Source of the DNA: Arthrobacter sp. Bi26
GTDB lineage: Bacteria; Actinomycetota; Actinomycetes; Actinomycetales; Micrococcaceae
Length of the DNA: 60,301 nucleotides
Direction: 5' to 3'
Assembly: GCF_918697925.1 (NCBI RefSeq)
Contig: NZ_CAKKMF010000024.1
Span: 1 to 60,301, forward strand
The translations under genes were made by a program, and so were the position numbers. Shown here piece by piece: positions 14,434 to 25,485 of the stretch (the first letter of the stretch is position 1; every line of letters starts with the position of its first letter). The notes under the pieces were generated by a model. That model made no database searches. It was not told the origin of the DNA and saw nothing but the letters and a program-made list of their open reading frames with translations.

Positions 14434-15717
14434 ATGAAAACCCGCAATTTCCTACTTCCCGCCGCCACGGCAGGCATTTTGGCCATCACCCTTTCGGCGT
14501 GTGGCGGCGGAGGTGGCGGCACTACCAGCGGCAGCGACGCCGCCTCGCAGGGCCTGGATGGACGCGGCCCCATCACTTACGTCCAGGGCAAGGACAACAG
14601 CAACGTGGTCCGCCCGTTGATCGAGAAGTGGAACGCTGCCCACCCGAACGAGAAGGTCACCTTCAAGGAGCAGACCGACCAGGCGGACCAGCAGCACGAC
14701 GACCTCGTCCAGCACTTCCAGGCCAAGGACCCCGGCTACGACGTTGCGAGCGTCGACGTCGTCTGGACCGCCGAATTTGCCGCCAAGGGCTGGCTGCAGC
14801 CGCTCAAGGACAAGATGGCGCTGGATACCTCGGCCATGCTGAAGCCGACCGTCGAGGCCGCCTCCTACAAAGGCACGCTGTACGCGGCACCGGAATCTTC
14901 CGACGGCGGCATCCTGTACTACCGCAAGGACCTGGTCCCCACGCCCCCGAAAACCTGGGACGAGATGATGGGCATGTGCTCCATCGCCAAGACCAACAAC
15001 ATCGGCTGCTACTCCGGCCAGTTCAAGAAGTACGAGGGACTGACCGTCAACGCCTCCGAGGCGATTAACTCCGCCGGCGGAGCCGTGCTGGACGAGAATG
15101 GCAAGCCCAACCTGCTCACCGCGGAAGCAAAGGCTGGCATGGCCAACCTGACCAAGGCCTACGCAGATGGCGAGATCCCGAAGGAAGCCATCACCTTCCA
15201 GGAAGAGGAAAGCCGCCAGGCGTTCCAGGACGGCAAGCTGCTGTTCCTGCGCAACTGGCCCTACGTCTACAACCTGGCCACCACCGAAGGATCCTCCAAG
15301 GTCAAGGACGTCCTGGGCATGACCGCCCTCCCCGGCAAGGAAGGCCCGGGCGCCTCGTCCCTGGGCGGCCACAGCGCCGCGATCAGCGTCTACTCGAAGA
15401 ACAAGGCCACCGCAGTGGACTTCCTGAAGTTCCTCACCACGGAAGAAACCCAGAAGTTCTTCGCCACCCAGGGTTCGCTCGCCCCGGTGCTCGGCAAGCT
15501 CTACGATGACCAGGAGCTCGTCGCCAAGCTGCCGTACCTGCCGGTGCTGAAGACCTCGATCGAGAACGCCGTGCCGCGTCCCGTCACCCCGTTCTACCCG
15601 GCCGTCACCAAGGCCATCCAGGAAAACGCGTACTCGGCCATCAAGGGCGAGAAGACCGTAGACGCGGCCCTGTCTGACATGCAGAAGTCCATCGAGTCCG
15701 CTAGCGCGGGACAGTAG
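14434..15717 (+). CDS. ABC transporter sugar-binding lipoprotein
   Basis: 427 residues in the family-1 (MalE-like) extracellular solute-binding group. The signal peptide ends in the lipobox TLSACG, then a Gly/Ser linker, then the two-lobed binding domain (VRPLIEKWNAAHPNEKVTFK near residue 60, APESSDGGILYYRKDL near 150, GGHSAAISVYSKN near 310). It delivers a sugar, plausibly trehalose, maltose or another oligosaccharide, to the two permeases downstream. Repression by the LacI-type protein through the upstream operator is inferred. Confidence 0.9.
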   Translation: MKTRNFLLPAATAGILAITLSACGGGGGGTTSGSDAASQGLDGRGPITYVQGKDNSNVVRPLIEKWNAAHPNEKVTFKEQTDQADQQHDDLVQHFQAKDPGYDVASVDVVWTAEFAAKGWLQPLKDKMALDTSAMLKPTVEAASYKGTLYAAPESSDGGILYYRKDLVPTPPKTWDEMMGMCSIAKTNNIGCYSGQFKKYEGLTVNASEAINSAGGAVLDENGKPNLLTAEAKAGMANLTKAYADGEIPKEAITFQEEESRQAFQDGKLLFLRNWPYVYNLATTEGSSKVKDVLGMTALPGKEGPGASSLGGHSAAISVYSKNKATAVDFLKFLTTEETQKFFATQGSLAPVLGKLYDDQELVAKLPYLPVLKTSIENAVPRPVTPFYPAVTKAIQENAYSAIKGEKTVDAALSDMQKSIESASAGQ

Positions 15718-15724
15718 GTCCATC

Positions 15725-16759
15725 ATGGCAACTGAAGTAGGCCCGACGTCGGTCAAGGCACCGGCGTCGGGCGGGGCACCGATCCACCACGCACCCAAGG
15801 GTGTTGGGGAGGACAACCGCATCGCGACGCAGGGGCGCTGGGCAGCCTGGCTCCTGGCGCCGACTATCCTCGCATTGTCAGTAGTGATCGTGTACCCGAT
15901 CATCACCGCCATTGTGATGTCATTCCAGAAGGATGCCGGTCTGGACCCCGCCACGGGGCTCTTCGTCGAGGGCGGCCCGGCCGGCTTCTCGAACTACTAC
16001 AACTGGATCTTCCAGCAATGCCCGGCTCCGGACGGCGGGACCGTAGACTGCCCGCCGGGAACCCTCGGCGCGCAGTTCTGGTCCGCCACCGGCACCACCT
16101 TCTTCTTCACCATCGTCACGGTGGCCCTGGAGACAGTGCTCGGCTTTTGGATGGCCGTCATCATGGCACGGGCCTTCAAGGGCCGCAGCCTGGTCCGTGC
16201 AGCCGTCCTGGTGCCGTGGGCCATCCCCACCGCCGTTACGGCCAAGCTGTGGCTGTTCATCTTCGCCTTCGAAGGCATCGGCAACAAACTCTTCAACACC
16301 ACCGTCCTGTGGACCGGCAGCGAATGGCCTGCCAGGTGGGCCGTGATCATCGCGGACGTCTGGAAGACCACGCCGTTCATGGCGCTGTTGATTCTTGCCG
16401 GCCTGCAGATGATTCCCGCGGAAGTGTACGAGGCGGCCAAGGTCGACGGCGCCTCAGCCTGGCAGCGGTTCCGCATGATCACCCTGCCGCTGGTGAAGCC
16501 GGCGCTCATGGTGGCCATCTTGTTCCGCACCCTGGACGCACTGCGCATGTTCGACCTCCCGTACATCCTGACGGGCGGGGCGAACAACACCACCACGCTG
16601 TCCATCCTGGTGATCAACCAGATCAGGCAGGGCTTCAACGCGGCGGCGGCTTTGTCCACCATCACATTCATCATCATCTTTCTGGTGGCTTTCATCTTCG
16701 TACGCTTCCTTGGAGCGAACGTCGTGGAGCAGACCGGCGCAGGTAAGGGGAAGAAATGA
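15725..16759 (+). CDS. ABC sugar transporter permease (MalF-like)
   Basis: 344 residues with six or so membrane segments from about residue 40. The ABC-permease EAA loop EVYEAAKVDGASAWQRFRMITLPLVKP is present near residue 240 (read as EVYEAAKVDGASAWQRF then ITLPLVKP). A cysteine-containing external loop (residues 95-115) is unusual. The stop overlaps the next permease start by four bases. It forms the heteromeric channel with that permease; no ATPase gene is in the operon. Confidence 0.9.
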   Translation: MATEVGPTSVKAPASGGAPIHHAPKGVGEDNRIATQGRWAAWLLAPTILALSVVIVYPIITAIVMSFQKDAGLDPATGLFVEGGPAGFSNYYNWIFQQCPAPDGGTVDCPPGTLGAQFWSATGTTFFFTIVTVALETVLGFWMAVIMARAFKGRSLVRAAVLVPWAIPTAVTAKLWLFIFAFEGIGNKLFNTTVLWTGSEWPARWAVIIADVWKTTPFMALLILAGLQMIPAEVYEAAKVDGASAWQRFRMITLPLVKPALMVAILFRTLDALRMFDLPYILTGGANNTTTLSILVINQIRQGFNAAAALSTITFIIIFLVAFIFVRFLGANVVEQTGAGKGKK

Positions 16760-17655
16760 CCGCCTCGACGAGCGCCGCAACCGAGCTGCGCGCAGAGCAG
16801 GACCGGGGGCGGAAGGTCGCGCAGAACCGCGAGAAGTGGGCCCAGGGACGCACCTACATCAGTGCGGTCGTGATCCTCTTCTGGTGCCTCGCTCCGGCTT
16901 ACTGGATGGTGGTGACGGCGTTCCGCGACGTCGGCTACACCTACGACACTTCGATCCTGCCGACCCACGTGACGCTGGACAACTTCAAGACAGCATTCGA
17001 TACGTCCTTCGGCAACCACTTCGGCCAGGCGCTGCTCAACAGCTTGTTCATCGGCACCGTGGTCACCCTGGTTTCGCTGGTGATTGGCGTGTTTGCCGCC
17101 TATGCCCTGGCCCGCCTGAACTTCAAGTTCAAGTACCTCGTGCTGGGCTTCATCCTGGGGGCTTCCATGTTCCCGGGCGTCGCCCTCATCACGCCGCTGT
17201 TCCAGCTGTTCACGAACATCGGCTGGATGGGCACCTACCAGGCACTGATCATCCCGAACATTTCGTTCGTGCTGCCGCTGACGGTCTACACCATGACGTC
17301 CTTCTTCCGGGAGATGCCGTGGGAGCTCGAGGAATCGGCGCGCGTGGACGGCTGCACGCAGGGACAGGCGTTCCGGAAGGTGATCATGCCGCTGGCCGCC
17401 CCGGCCATCTTCACGACGGCCATCCTGGCGTTCATCTCCTCGTGGAATGAATTCCTGATCGCCAGCCAGCTCTCGTCCGACGCAACGCAGCCGGTCACTG
17501 TGGCCATTGCCAGCTTCGCCGGTGCGCAGCCGAACCAGATTCCGTACACCGCGATCATGGCTGCAGGCACCATTGTGACCATTCCCTTGGTCATCCTGGT
17601 GCTCGTGTTCCAGCGTAAGATCGTTGCGGGCCTCACCGCCGGCGCGGTTAAGTGA
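16756..17655 (+). CDS. ABC sugar transporter permease (MalG-like)
   Basis: 299 residues, six membrane segments, with the EAA loop LEESARVDGCTQGQAFRKV followed by IMPLAAPAIFT near residue 215. Partner of the upstream permease. As in many actinobacterial sugar transporters, the ATPase is probably supplied by a shared MsiK-type protein encoded elsewhere; that is inference from its absence here. Confidence 0.9.
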   Translation: MTASTSAATELRAEQDRGRKVAQNREKWAQGRTYISAVVILFWCLAPAYWMVVTAFRDVGYTYDTSILPTHVTLDNFKTAFDTSFGNHFGQALLNSLFIGTVVTLVSLVIGVFAAYALARLNFKFKYLVLGFILGASMFPGVALITPLFQLFTNIGWMGTYQALIIPNISFVLPLTVYTMTSFFREMPWELEESARVDGCTQGQAFRKVIMPLAAPAIFTTAILAFISSWNEFLIASQLSSDATQPVTVAIASFAGAQPNQIPYTAIMAAGTIVTIPLVILVLVFQRKIVAGLTAGAVK

Positions 17656-17665
17656 CTGCGGCGCC

Positions 17666-17920
17666 ATGACTGACGAGCAGAACCAGGGCCACGTGCCGGC
17701 GACGCGTCGAAAGGTGCGTTCCGGCGAGGACTTCGACATCATTATCGGGTTCCTGGGCTTCTGGGCCGTAGTGCTGCTGGTGGTCACCGTCTGGATGGAG
17801 GTGACCGCCCAGCCGGCCCTCTTCTGGGCCCTGGGTCTGCTCGCCATGCTGCTGGCCCTCTACGGCATGATCCGGCTGCGCCGGCGCTTGCCGCGCCGGA
17901 CCGCCAGCCGGCGCGCCTAG
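17666..17920 (+). CDS. small two-helix membrane protein
   Basis: 84 residues. A polar, basic N-terminus (RRKVRSGEDFD) precedes two membrane helices (about 26-48 and 52-70) and a very arginine-rich tail. Starts 10 bp after the second permease and is probably co-transcribed. No known family; it may be an accessory to the transporter or merely a passenger. Confidence 0.6.
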   Translation: MTDEQNQGHVPATRRKVRSGEDFDIIIGFLGFWAVVLLVVTVWMEVTAQPALFWALGLLAMLLALYGMIRLRRRLPRRTASRRA

Positions 17921-18022
17921 GCAGCCCAGGGGCCAGGACTATTTATCCGCCGCGGCGAGGCGGGTGCAACACGTCTGCGGGCAGCCGACCGGCTTCCGCG
18001 GACCGTCAACAAGGGGACACAA

Positions 18023-19090
18023 GTGGCACGGACAGAAAGGGCGCAGCGCGGCGGCCACTCCGGCGTCAGCATTGAGGATGTTGCCGCCGCTGCCGGCGTA
18101 TCCACGGCCACCGTATCCCGGGCCGTCCGCGGTTTGCCCCGCGTTTCCCCGGCAACGCGGGAGAAGATCCTCGGCATTGCCGAATCCCTGGGCTACGTCG
18201 CGTCGTCCTCGGCGTCGGGCCTGGCGACGGGCCGGACCAAGACCATTGGGGTGCTGGCACCGTTCGTCAGCCGCTGGTTCTTCTCCAAGGCCATCGAGGG
18301 CGCCGACCGGGAACTGCACTCCCGTCAGTACAACCTTTCCCTCTTCAACCTCGGCGGCCACGGCAGCAACCGTGAGCGGCTCTTCAGCAAGACCATGGTC
18401 TACAAGCAGATCGACGCACTGCTGGTCCTCTGTATGGCGCTCACCCACGAGGAAATCGAGCATCTCCAGAAGATCGATATCCCGCTGGTGGTGGTGGGCG
18501 GCCATGTCGAGGAGTGTCCCTACATTGGCATTGACGACTACGCCGCGGCCGCGACCGCAGTCCGCCACCTGATCGGGCTGGGCCACACCGACATCGCGCT
18601 CCTGCACGGCGATGACGAAACCGACCTCAACTTCGACGTCCCCAGGGTCCGGATCCAGGCCTTCCACGACATCATGCGCGAGGCGCGGCTGCCCGCCCGG
18701 GCCGAATGGGACGTGTGGGGGGACTTCACCGTTCGCAGCGGCCAGGAGGCGTTCCGGCGGCTCTGGGCCGCCGACGGGTCCAAGCCCACAGCAATCTTCT
18801 GCGCCTCGGATGAGATGGCCATGGGCGTCATCTTCGAGGCGAACAAGGCCGGTGTGCGCGTCCCGGAGGATTTGTCGGTCATCGGCATCGATGACCACGA
18901 CTTCGCCGAGGCCATGGGGCTCACCACGGTCGGGCAGCGGCCGGACCTGCAAGCCGAACTCGGCACCAAGATGCTGCTGGACGAGCTCGACGGAATTGCC
19001 GGGGCCGTTCAGTCCGCCGTGGCGCCGCACCGGCTGATTGTGCGGACAACGACGGCGCCGCCGCTGCGGAAGTCCGCTCGGCTCCGCTAG
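18023..19090 (+). CDS. LacI-family transcriptional regulator
   Basis: 355 residues. The N-terminal LacI helix-turn-helix (SIEDVAAAAGVSTATVSRAV) is followed by a hinge and a sugar-binding periplasmic-like domain with the usual features (TKTIGVLAPFVSRWF, DEMAMGVIFEANKAGVRVPE, SVIGIDDHDFAE). GTG start at 18023 with a purine-rich AAGGGGA site upstream. It closes the sugar-transport locus and is the likely ligand of the operator at 14333-14346. Confidence 0.9.
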   Translation: MARTERAQRGGHSGVSIEDVAAAAGVSTATVSRAVRGLPRVSPATREKILGIAESLGYVASSSASGLATGRTKTIGVLAPFVSRWFFSKAIEGADRELHSRQYNLSLFNLGGHGSNRERLFSKTMVYKQIDALLVLCMALTHEEIEHLQKIDIPLVVVGGHVEECPYIGIDDYAAAATAVRHLIGLGHTDIALLHGDDETDLNFDVPRVRIQAFHDIMREARLPARAEWDVWGDFTVRSGQEAFRRLWAADGSKPTAIFCASDEMAMGVIFEANKAGVRVPEDLSVIGIDDHDFAEAMGLTTVGQRPDLQAELGTKMLLDELDGIAGAVQSAVAPHRLIVRTTTAPPLRKSARLR

Positions 19091-19161
19091 CGACGGCGTT
19101 CGGCGGATCAGCTGTGTCAGCTGTCCCGCGCCCGCCGCAGGGGGTTGCGGTCCGGTGAGGC

Positions 19162-20079
19162 CTAGGAAGCGCGGGCCAGCTGGCGGATCGGCACCCAGCG
19201 TGAGGCCAGCCGGCGGTAGGCCGCGGCGGCGCCGGTCATGTCGCCCTCCGCCAGGCACTCGATGCCGAGGCGCACGTCCAGGGGCGAATCGTCCGGATAG
19301 ACCTTGTCTGCCACTCCGCCGTAATCGAGTTCCACTGCCGAATCCGGGTGGAAGAGCTCAAGCCATTCCGTGAGCTGGGTCAGGTCCTCGAGCATGTCGA
19401 GATCAGGTGCGGCGAGGGCCAGGTGCGCCACCGCGTAGCTCACGCGCTCCAGTGCCTTGCCGATGCCCGCACGGATGCGGACCGTCACGATGTGGCCCTC
19501 GGATTCGACGACGTCGGTCGGATCCGATTCCTGGAAGAGGCAGAACCAGCTGAAGGGAATGCCCCACGTGGACGCCCGGGTATGGACCCGGCTCAGGCCA
19601 TCGTGGGCCCGCACCTCATCAATGCGTTCCTGGTGCTTGTCCCGCTGTTCTTCCGGGATCAGGAGCTGGGCCAGGGGCCCGTGGATGCCTTCCATCAGGG
19701 CATTGGCGGCCAGCCCGGCGCGGAGGACCATCTGGCTGGGGCAGTACAGCAGCCGGTCGGCCTGGGGTGCGGCGGAAGTCCCGGGACCGGACTCGGCGTC
19801 GTTGTGCGCTGCGCCGGACGGCGCCCGCCGTGCCGGGGCCGGGACGACGCGGACGAGGTCGGTCCGGCCGGTGGGAAACGGGTCCCCGTCGGACCGGGTG
19901 ATGCGGCCGAGGGACGCCAGGAGCTCGGCGTTCTCCACAGCAGCGCGGGACGCCTGCCCGGCGCCGGCGGCCCGCAGGGTTTCCTGCTGCTTCTCGGGGA
20001 ACGCCTCGAGGGGCTCATAGATCCGGAGCGCGGAAGAGAACGGCAGTCCGGCCTGTCCATGGTAAATGTTCCCCGTCAT
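19162..20079 (-). CDS. conserved hypothetical protein, actinobacterial type
   Basis: 305 residues without a motif I can assign. It starts MTGNIYHGQAGLPFSSALRI and is soluble, rich in Ala and Leu, with mixed helix and strand character (STWGIPFSWFCLF, GHIVTVRIRAGIGKALERVS). It lies 30 bp downstream of xthA on the same strand and is probably read through from it. Stress or DNA-repair linkage is only suggested by that neighbour. Confidence 0.6.
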   Translation of the reverse strand: MTGNIYHGQAGLPFSSALRIYEPLEAFPEKQQETLRAAGAGQASRAAVENAELLASLGRITRSDGDPFPTGRTDLVRVVPAPARRAPSGAAHNDAESGPGTSAAPQADRLLYCPSQMVLRAGLAANALMEGIHGPLAQLLIPEEQRDKHQERIDEVRAHDGLSRVHTRASTWGIPFSWFCLFQESDPTDVVESEGHIVTVRIRAGIGKALERVSYAVAHLALAAPDLDMLEDLTQLTEWLELFHPDSAVELDYGGVADKVYPDDSPLDVRLGIECLAEGDMTGAAAAYRRLASRWVPIRQLARAS

Positions 20080-20109
20080 TGGATCACGACGCTTCCTGGG
20101 CGGCAGCCA

Positions 20110-20916
20110 TTAGTCCGCCAGTTCCGCAAGCACCGGTGCGTGGTCTGAGGCGCCCTTGCCCTTGCGCTCTTCGCGGTCGATCATCGCACCGGTGACCCGT
20201 GCCGCCAGGGCCGGGGAGGCAAGAATGAAGTCGATCCGCATTCCTTCCTTTTTCGGGAAGCGGAGCTGCGTGTAATCCCAATAGGTGTAGACGCCAGGTC
20301 CCGGGGTGTGCGGGCGGACCACATCCTGGAAGCCGGCCTCCTCAAAGGCGTGGAAGGCGGCCCGCTCGGGCTCGCTGACGTGGGTGAGGCGTTCGGCGCG
20401 GAAGTAGTCGATGTCCCAGACGTCGTCATCCTGGGGTGCGATATTGAAATCGCCCATCAGCGCAATCTGCGCCTCGGGGTCCTCCTTGACCCAGGTGCCG
20501 GCGTGGGTTTTCAGGATGTCCAGCCAGTTGAGTTTGTAGGGCATGTGTTCGTCGTCGAGGGCGCGGCCGTTGGGGACGTAGAGGCTCCAGACCCGGACAC
20601 CGCCGCACGTGGCGCCGATGGCGCGGGCCTCCTGCACGGCGTCCTTGCCATTCTTGCCGAACATGGGCTGGTCCAGGAAGGTGCGTTCGACGTCGTCCAG
20701 TCCCACGCGGGAGGCGATCGCGACGCCGTTCCACTGGCTCAGGCCGAAGTGTGCCACCTCGTAGCCCATGCTCTCGAAGAGCTCCCAGGGGAAGTTCTCG
20801 TCCTTGCACTTGGTTTCCTGGATGGCCAGGACGTCACAGTCCGTGCGCTGAAGCCAGGCCTCCACGCGGTCGGCGCGGGCGCGGAGCGAATTCACATTCC
20901 AGGTAGCTATCTTCAC
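20110..20916 (-). CDS. xthA: exodeoxyribonuclease III
   Basis: AP endonuclease and 3'-5' exonuclease of base-excision repair, 268 residues, full length. Hallmarks of the EEP fold: MKIATWNVNSLRAR at the N-terminus, AIQETKCKDENFP (metal-binding Glu), SLYVPNGR, LMGDFNIAPQDDDVWD (Asp and Asn), and the final GASDHAPVLAEL (catalytic His). Divergent from the mmsA operon with 131 bp between. Confidence 0.93.
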   Translation of the reverse strand: MKIATWNVNSLRARADRVEAWLQRTDCDVLAIQETKCKDENFPWELFESMGYEVAHFGLSQWNGVAIASRVGLDDVERTFLDQPMFGKNGKDAVQEARAIGATCGGVRVWSLYVPNGRALDDEHMPYKLNWLDILKTHAGTWVKEDPEAQIALMGDFNIAPQDDDVWDIDYFRAERLTHVSEPERAAFHAFEEAGFQDVVRPHTPGPGVYTYWDYTQLRFPKKEGMRIDFILASPALAARVTGAMIDREERKGKGASDHAPVLAELAD

Positions 20917-21047
20917 AGTCCCTAACTTACCGAACTTGGCCCCCGGACGAAGCCGCCAGCGGATTCTGTCCTCTGGAAATTAGTAGGAAGTCCGAGTATA
21001 TTCTGCTGCAGAGATGATCTAGGTCACATGCAAAGGAGCATTCGGTC

Positions 21048-22546
<1,499 letters not shown>

Positions 22547-22547
<1 letters not shown>

Positions 22548-23647
22548 TGGGGGCGGAGGCTGCGCAGGAAGCGGCCGGCGAGGCCTTGAGCGAGGAAGTC
22601 CTGTTTGAACGGCGCGGCCGTCTGGGTGTCGTGACCCTCAACCGGCCCGCGGCCGTCAACGCCCTGACGGCCGCGATGGCCGCCGCGATGCTGGAACAGC
22701 TCACGCTCTGGGCCGACGACGACGCGATCGCCGCGGTGCTGGTCCGCGGCGCCGGCGACCGGGGCCTCTGCGCCGGCGGCGACATCGTCGCCATCTACCG
22801 GGACATGCTCGACGGCGGGGACGCTACCGCGGACTTCTGGGCCGACGAGTACCGGCTGAACCTGCTCATTTCTGAATACCCCAAGCCGTACGTGGTGTTC
22901 ATGGACGGGCTGGTCCTGGGTGGCGGCGTGGGGATCTCGGCGCACGGCTCCGTGCGGATCGTCACCGAACGCACGCGCACTGGAATGCCCGAAACGACGA
23001 TCGGGTTCGTGCCCGACGTCGGCGGCACGCTGCTGCTCTCCGGCTCGCCGGGGGAGGCCGGCACGCATGCGGCCCTGACCGGCGCCCACCTGAGCGGCGC
23101 GGACGCGCTGTTCCTGGGTCTCGCCGACTGCTTTGTGCCCTCCGCCGCCCTGGCTGATCTGGCGGTGGCACTCGAGACCGGGGCGGTGGAAGCCGCCGTC
23201 GCCCGGTTCGCCGAACCGGCTCCGCAGTCAGTCCTCGCCGGGCAGCAGGATTGGATTGACGCCTGCTACTCCAGCGACGACGCCGAGGAGATCCTGCGCC
23301 GGCTGCGGACGGTGGGCGGGGAGGCCGCCGGCGCCGCGGACACTATCGAGGCCAAGTCGCCGACGGCGGTGAAAGTGGCACTGGAGTCCCTGCGCCGCGT
23401 CCGCGGACTGAGCCTGGAGCAGGCACTGGAGCAGGAGTACCGTGTGGGCCTGCGCTTCCTCGCCGGGCCGGACTTCCGCGAAGGGATCCGCGCCCAGGTG
23501 GTGGACAAGGACCGCAATCCCCGCTGGAAGCCCGCCACTCTCGCGGAGGTCACCCGAGCGGACGTCGCGGCCTACTTCGCCCCGCTGGGCGGGCGCGAAC
23601 TGAAGCTTTCTCCGAAGGAGAAGAACATGGAGAAGAACAATGTCTGA
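22547..23647 (+). CDS. 3-hydroxyisobutyryl-CoA hydrolase (crotonase fold)
   Basis: 366 residues, longer than ordinary enoyl-CoA hydratases, as expected for 3-hydroxyisobutyryl-CoA hydrolase. Oxyanion-hole motifs GLCAGGDIVAIY and VLGGGVGISAHG, then the catalytic-Glu segment MPETTIGFVPDVGGTLLLS, which is typical of HIBCH. It hydrolyses the valine intermediate to free 3-hydroxyisobutyrate, the substrate of the next enzyme. Overlaps mmsA at its start and mmsB at its end. Confidence 0.88.
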
Positions 23648-24584
23648 GGCAGGAGCCTCTGTTACCGGCACCATCGCCTTCCTGGGCTTGGGGCACATGG
23701 GCGGCCCGATGGCCGTCAACCTGGTCAAGGCCGGCTATCGGGTGACCGGCTTCGACGTGGTGCCGGCGGCCCTGGACGCCGCACGGGAGCACGGCATTCC
23801 AACCGCCGGGACGGCAGCCGAGGCGGCGGCGGGCGCCGCCGTCGTGCTGACCATGCTGCCCAGCGGCAAGCACCTCCTCGATGCCTACCGCGGGACCGGC
23901 GGTGCGCCCGGCCTGCTTGAACTGGCCGCCCCGGACACCATGTTCCTGGACTGTTCCACGATCAACGTGGACGAGGCCCGCGAGGCCGCCGAACTCGCGG
24001 TCGCGGCCGGACACCGTGCCGTCGACGCCCCCGTATCCGGAGGCGTGGTGGGGGCAGAGGCCGGCACGCTCACGTTCATGGTCGGTGCCCTCCCCGAGGA
24101 CTTCGAAGCCGTCAAACCTCTGCTGGAAGTCATGGGCAAGCGCGTGGTCCACTGCGGCGCGCACGGTGCCGGCCAGGCGGCCAAGATCTGCAACAACATG
24201 ATCCTGGGCGTCTCGATGATCGCTGTCAGCGAGGCCTTTGTGCTTGGCGAGAAACTCGGGCTGACCCACCAGGCACTGTTCGACGTCGCCTCCGCCGCCT
24301 CGGGACAGTGCTGGGCGCTGACCACCAATTGCCCCGTGCCCGGGCCGGTCCCGACGAGCCCCGCCAACCGGGACTACCAGCCCGGCTTCGCCGGGGCGCT
24401 CATGGCCAAGGACCTCAATCTGGCCCTGAACGCGCTCCAGAGCACCGGCGTCGCGGCCCGTCTCGGCCCGCTCGCCGCCGAAATTTACGATACCTTTGCC
24501 GCGGAAGGCGGTGCCGGCCGGGACTTCTCCGGCATCATCACCGACATCCGGGACAAATCAGAAGCCGGCACGGCCGGGGATTAG
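23640..24584 (+). CDS. mmsB: 3-hydroxyisobutyrate dehydrogenase
   Basis: 314 residues. NAD-binding N-terminus ([20 protein letters not shown]), substrate loop [20 protein letters not shown], and the catalytic Lys in [15 protein letters not shown] near residue 185. Oxidises 3-hydroxyisobutyrate to methylmalonate semialdehyde, linking the hydrolase before it to MmsA. The start overlaps the previous gene by eight bases. Confidence 0.92.
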   Translation: MSEAGASVTGTIAFLGLGHMGGPMAVNLVKAGYRVTGFDVVPAALDAAREHGIPTAGTAAEAAAGAAVVLTMLPSGKHLLDAYRGTGGAPGLLELAAPDTMFLDCSTINVDEAREAAELAVAAGHRAVDAPVSGGVVGAEAGTLTFMVGALPEDFEAVKPLLEVMGKRVVHCGAHGAGQAAKICNNMILGVSMIAVSEAFVLGEKLGLTHQALFDVASAASGQCWALTTNCPVPGPVPTSPANRDYQPGFAGALMAKDLNLALNALQSTGVAARLGPLAAEIYDTFAAEGGAGRDFSGIITDIRDKSEAGTAGD

Positions 24585-24657
24585 TCCCGGACCGAAGCCA
24601 CACGCAGAAACAGAACCAGAAACAGCACCAGACGAGCACCACCGAAGGGGACCACTC

Positions 24658-25437
24658 ATGACGGAACAGTACGCGAACATCCTGGTGGAGCGCCGCGGCC
24701 GCGTGGGCCTCGTGACGCTCAACCGGCCTGAAGCCCTCAACGCCCTGAACAAGGCAACGATGGACGAGCTGGTGAAGGCCGTCACCGGGATGGACGCGGA
24801 CCCGGCGGTCGGTGCCGTGGTGGTTACCGGTTCCGCGAAGGCCTTCGCCGCCGGCGCGGACATCAAGGAAATGCAGTCCAAGGGCTACATGGACATGTAC
24901 GCGGCGGACTGGTTCCGCGGCTGGGAGGACTTCACCCGGCTCCGCATACCCGTCGTGGCAGCCGTGTCCGGCTTCGCGCTGGGCGGGGGCTGCGAGCTGG
25001 CGATGATGTGCGATTTCATCATCGCCGGGGACAATGCCAAGTTCGGCCAGCCGGAGATCAACCTCGGCGTGCTCCCCGGCATGGGCGGCTCGCAGCGCCT
25101 GACCCGCGCTGTGGGCAAGTCCAAGGCGATGGACATGATCCTGACCGGCCGTTTCATGGACGCCGAGGAGGCCGAACGCGCGGGCCTGGTCTCCCGTGTG
25201 GTCCCGGCCGCGGACGTCGTCGAGGAAGCGCTGAAGGCTGCCGAGGTGATCGCCTCCAAATCCAAGCCCGTGGCGATGGTGGCCAAGGAAGCGGTGAACG
25301 CGGCGTTTGAGACCGGGCTTGCCCAGGGCGTGCTGTTTGAACGGCGCGTGTTCCACTCGCTGTTCGCCACCGAGGACCAGAAGGAAGGCATGGCAGCCTT
25401 CACGGAGAAGCGGCAGCCGGAGTTCAACCACCGCTAG
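24658..25437 (+). CDS. enoyl-CoA hydratase
   Basis: 259 residues, standard crotonase. Oxyanion-hole motif [10 protein letters not shown] near residue 65, [20 protein letters not shown] near 105, and the catalytic Glu in [18 protein letters not shown] near 130. In this operon it would hydrate methacrylyl-CoA. ATG chosen because AAGGGG lies upstream; 73 bp separate it from mmsB. The acyl-CoA dehydrogenase step of the pathway is not in this operon. Confidence 0.9.
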   Translation: MTEQYANILVERRGRVGLVTLNRPEALNALNKATMDELVKAVTGMDADPAVGAVVVTGSAKAFAAGADIKEMQSKGYMDMYAADWFRGWEDFTRLRIPVVAAVSGFALGGGCELAMMCDFIIAGDNAKFGQPEINLGVLPGMGGSQRLTRAVGKSKAMDMILTGRFMDAEEAERAGLVSRVVPAADVVEEALKAAEVIASKSKPVAMVAKEAVNAAFETGLAQGVLFERRVFHSLFATEDQKEGMAAFTEKRQPEFNHR

Positions 25438-25485
25438 TTAGCTGCCGGCGAGGGCGCGGCGGCGCCAAAAGCCGGTACGTCGGCA

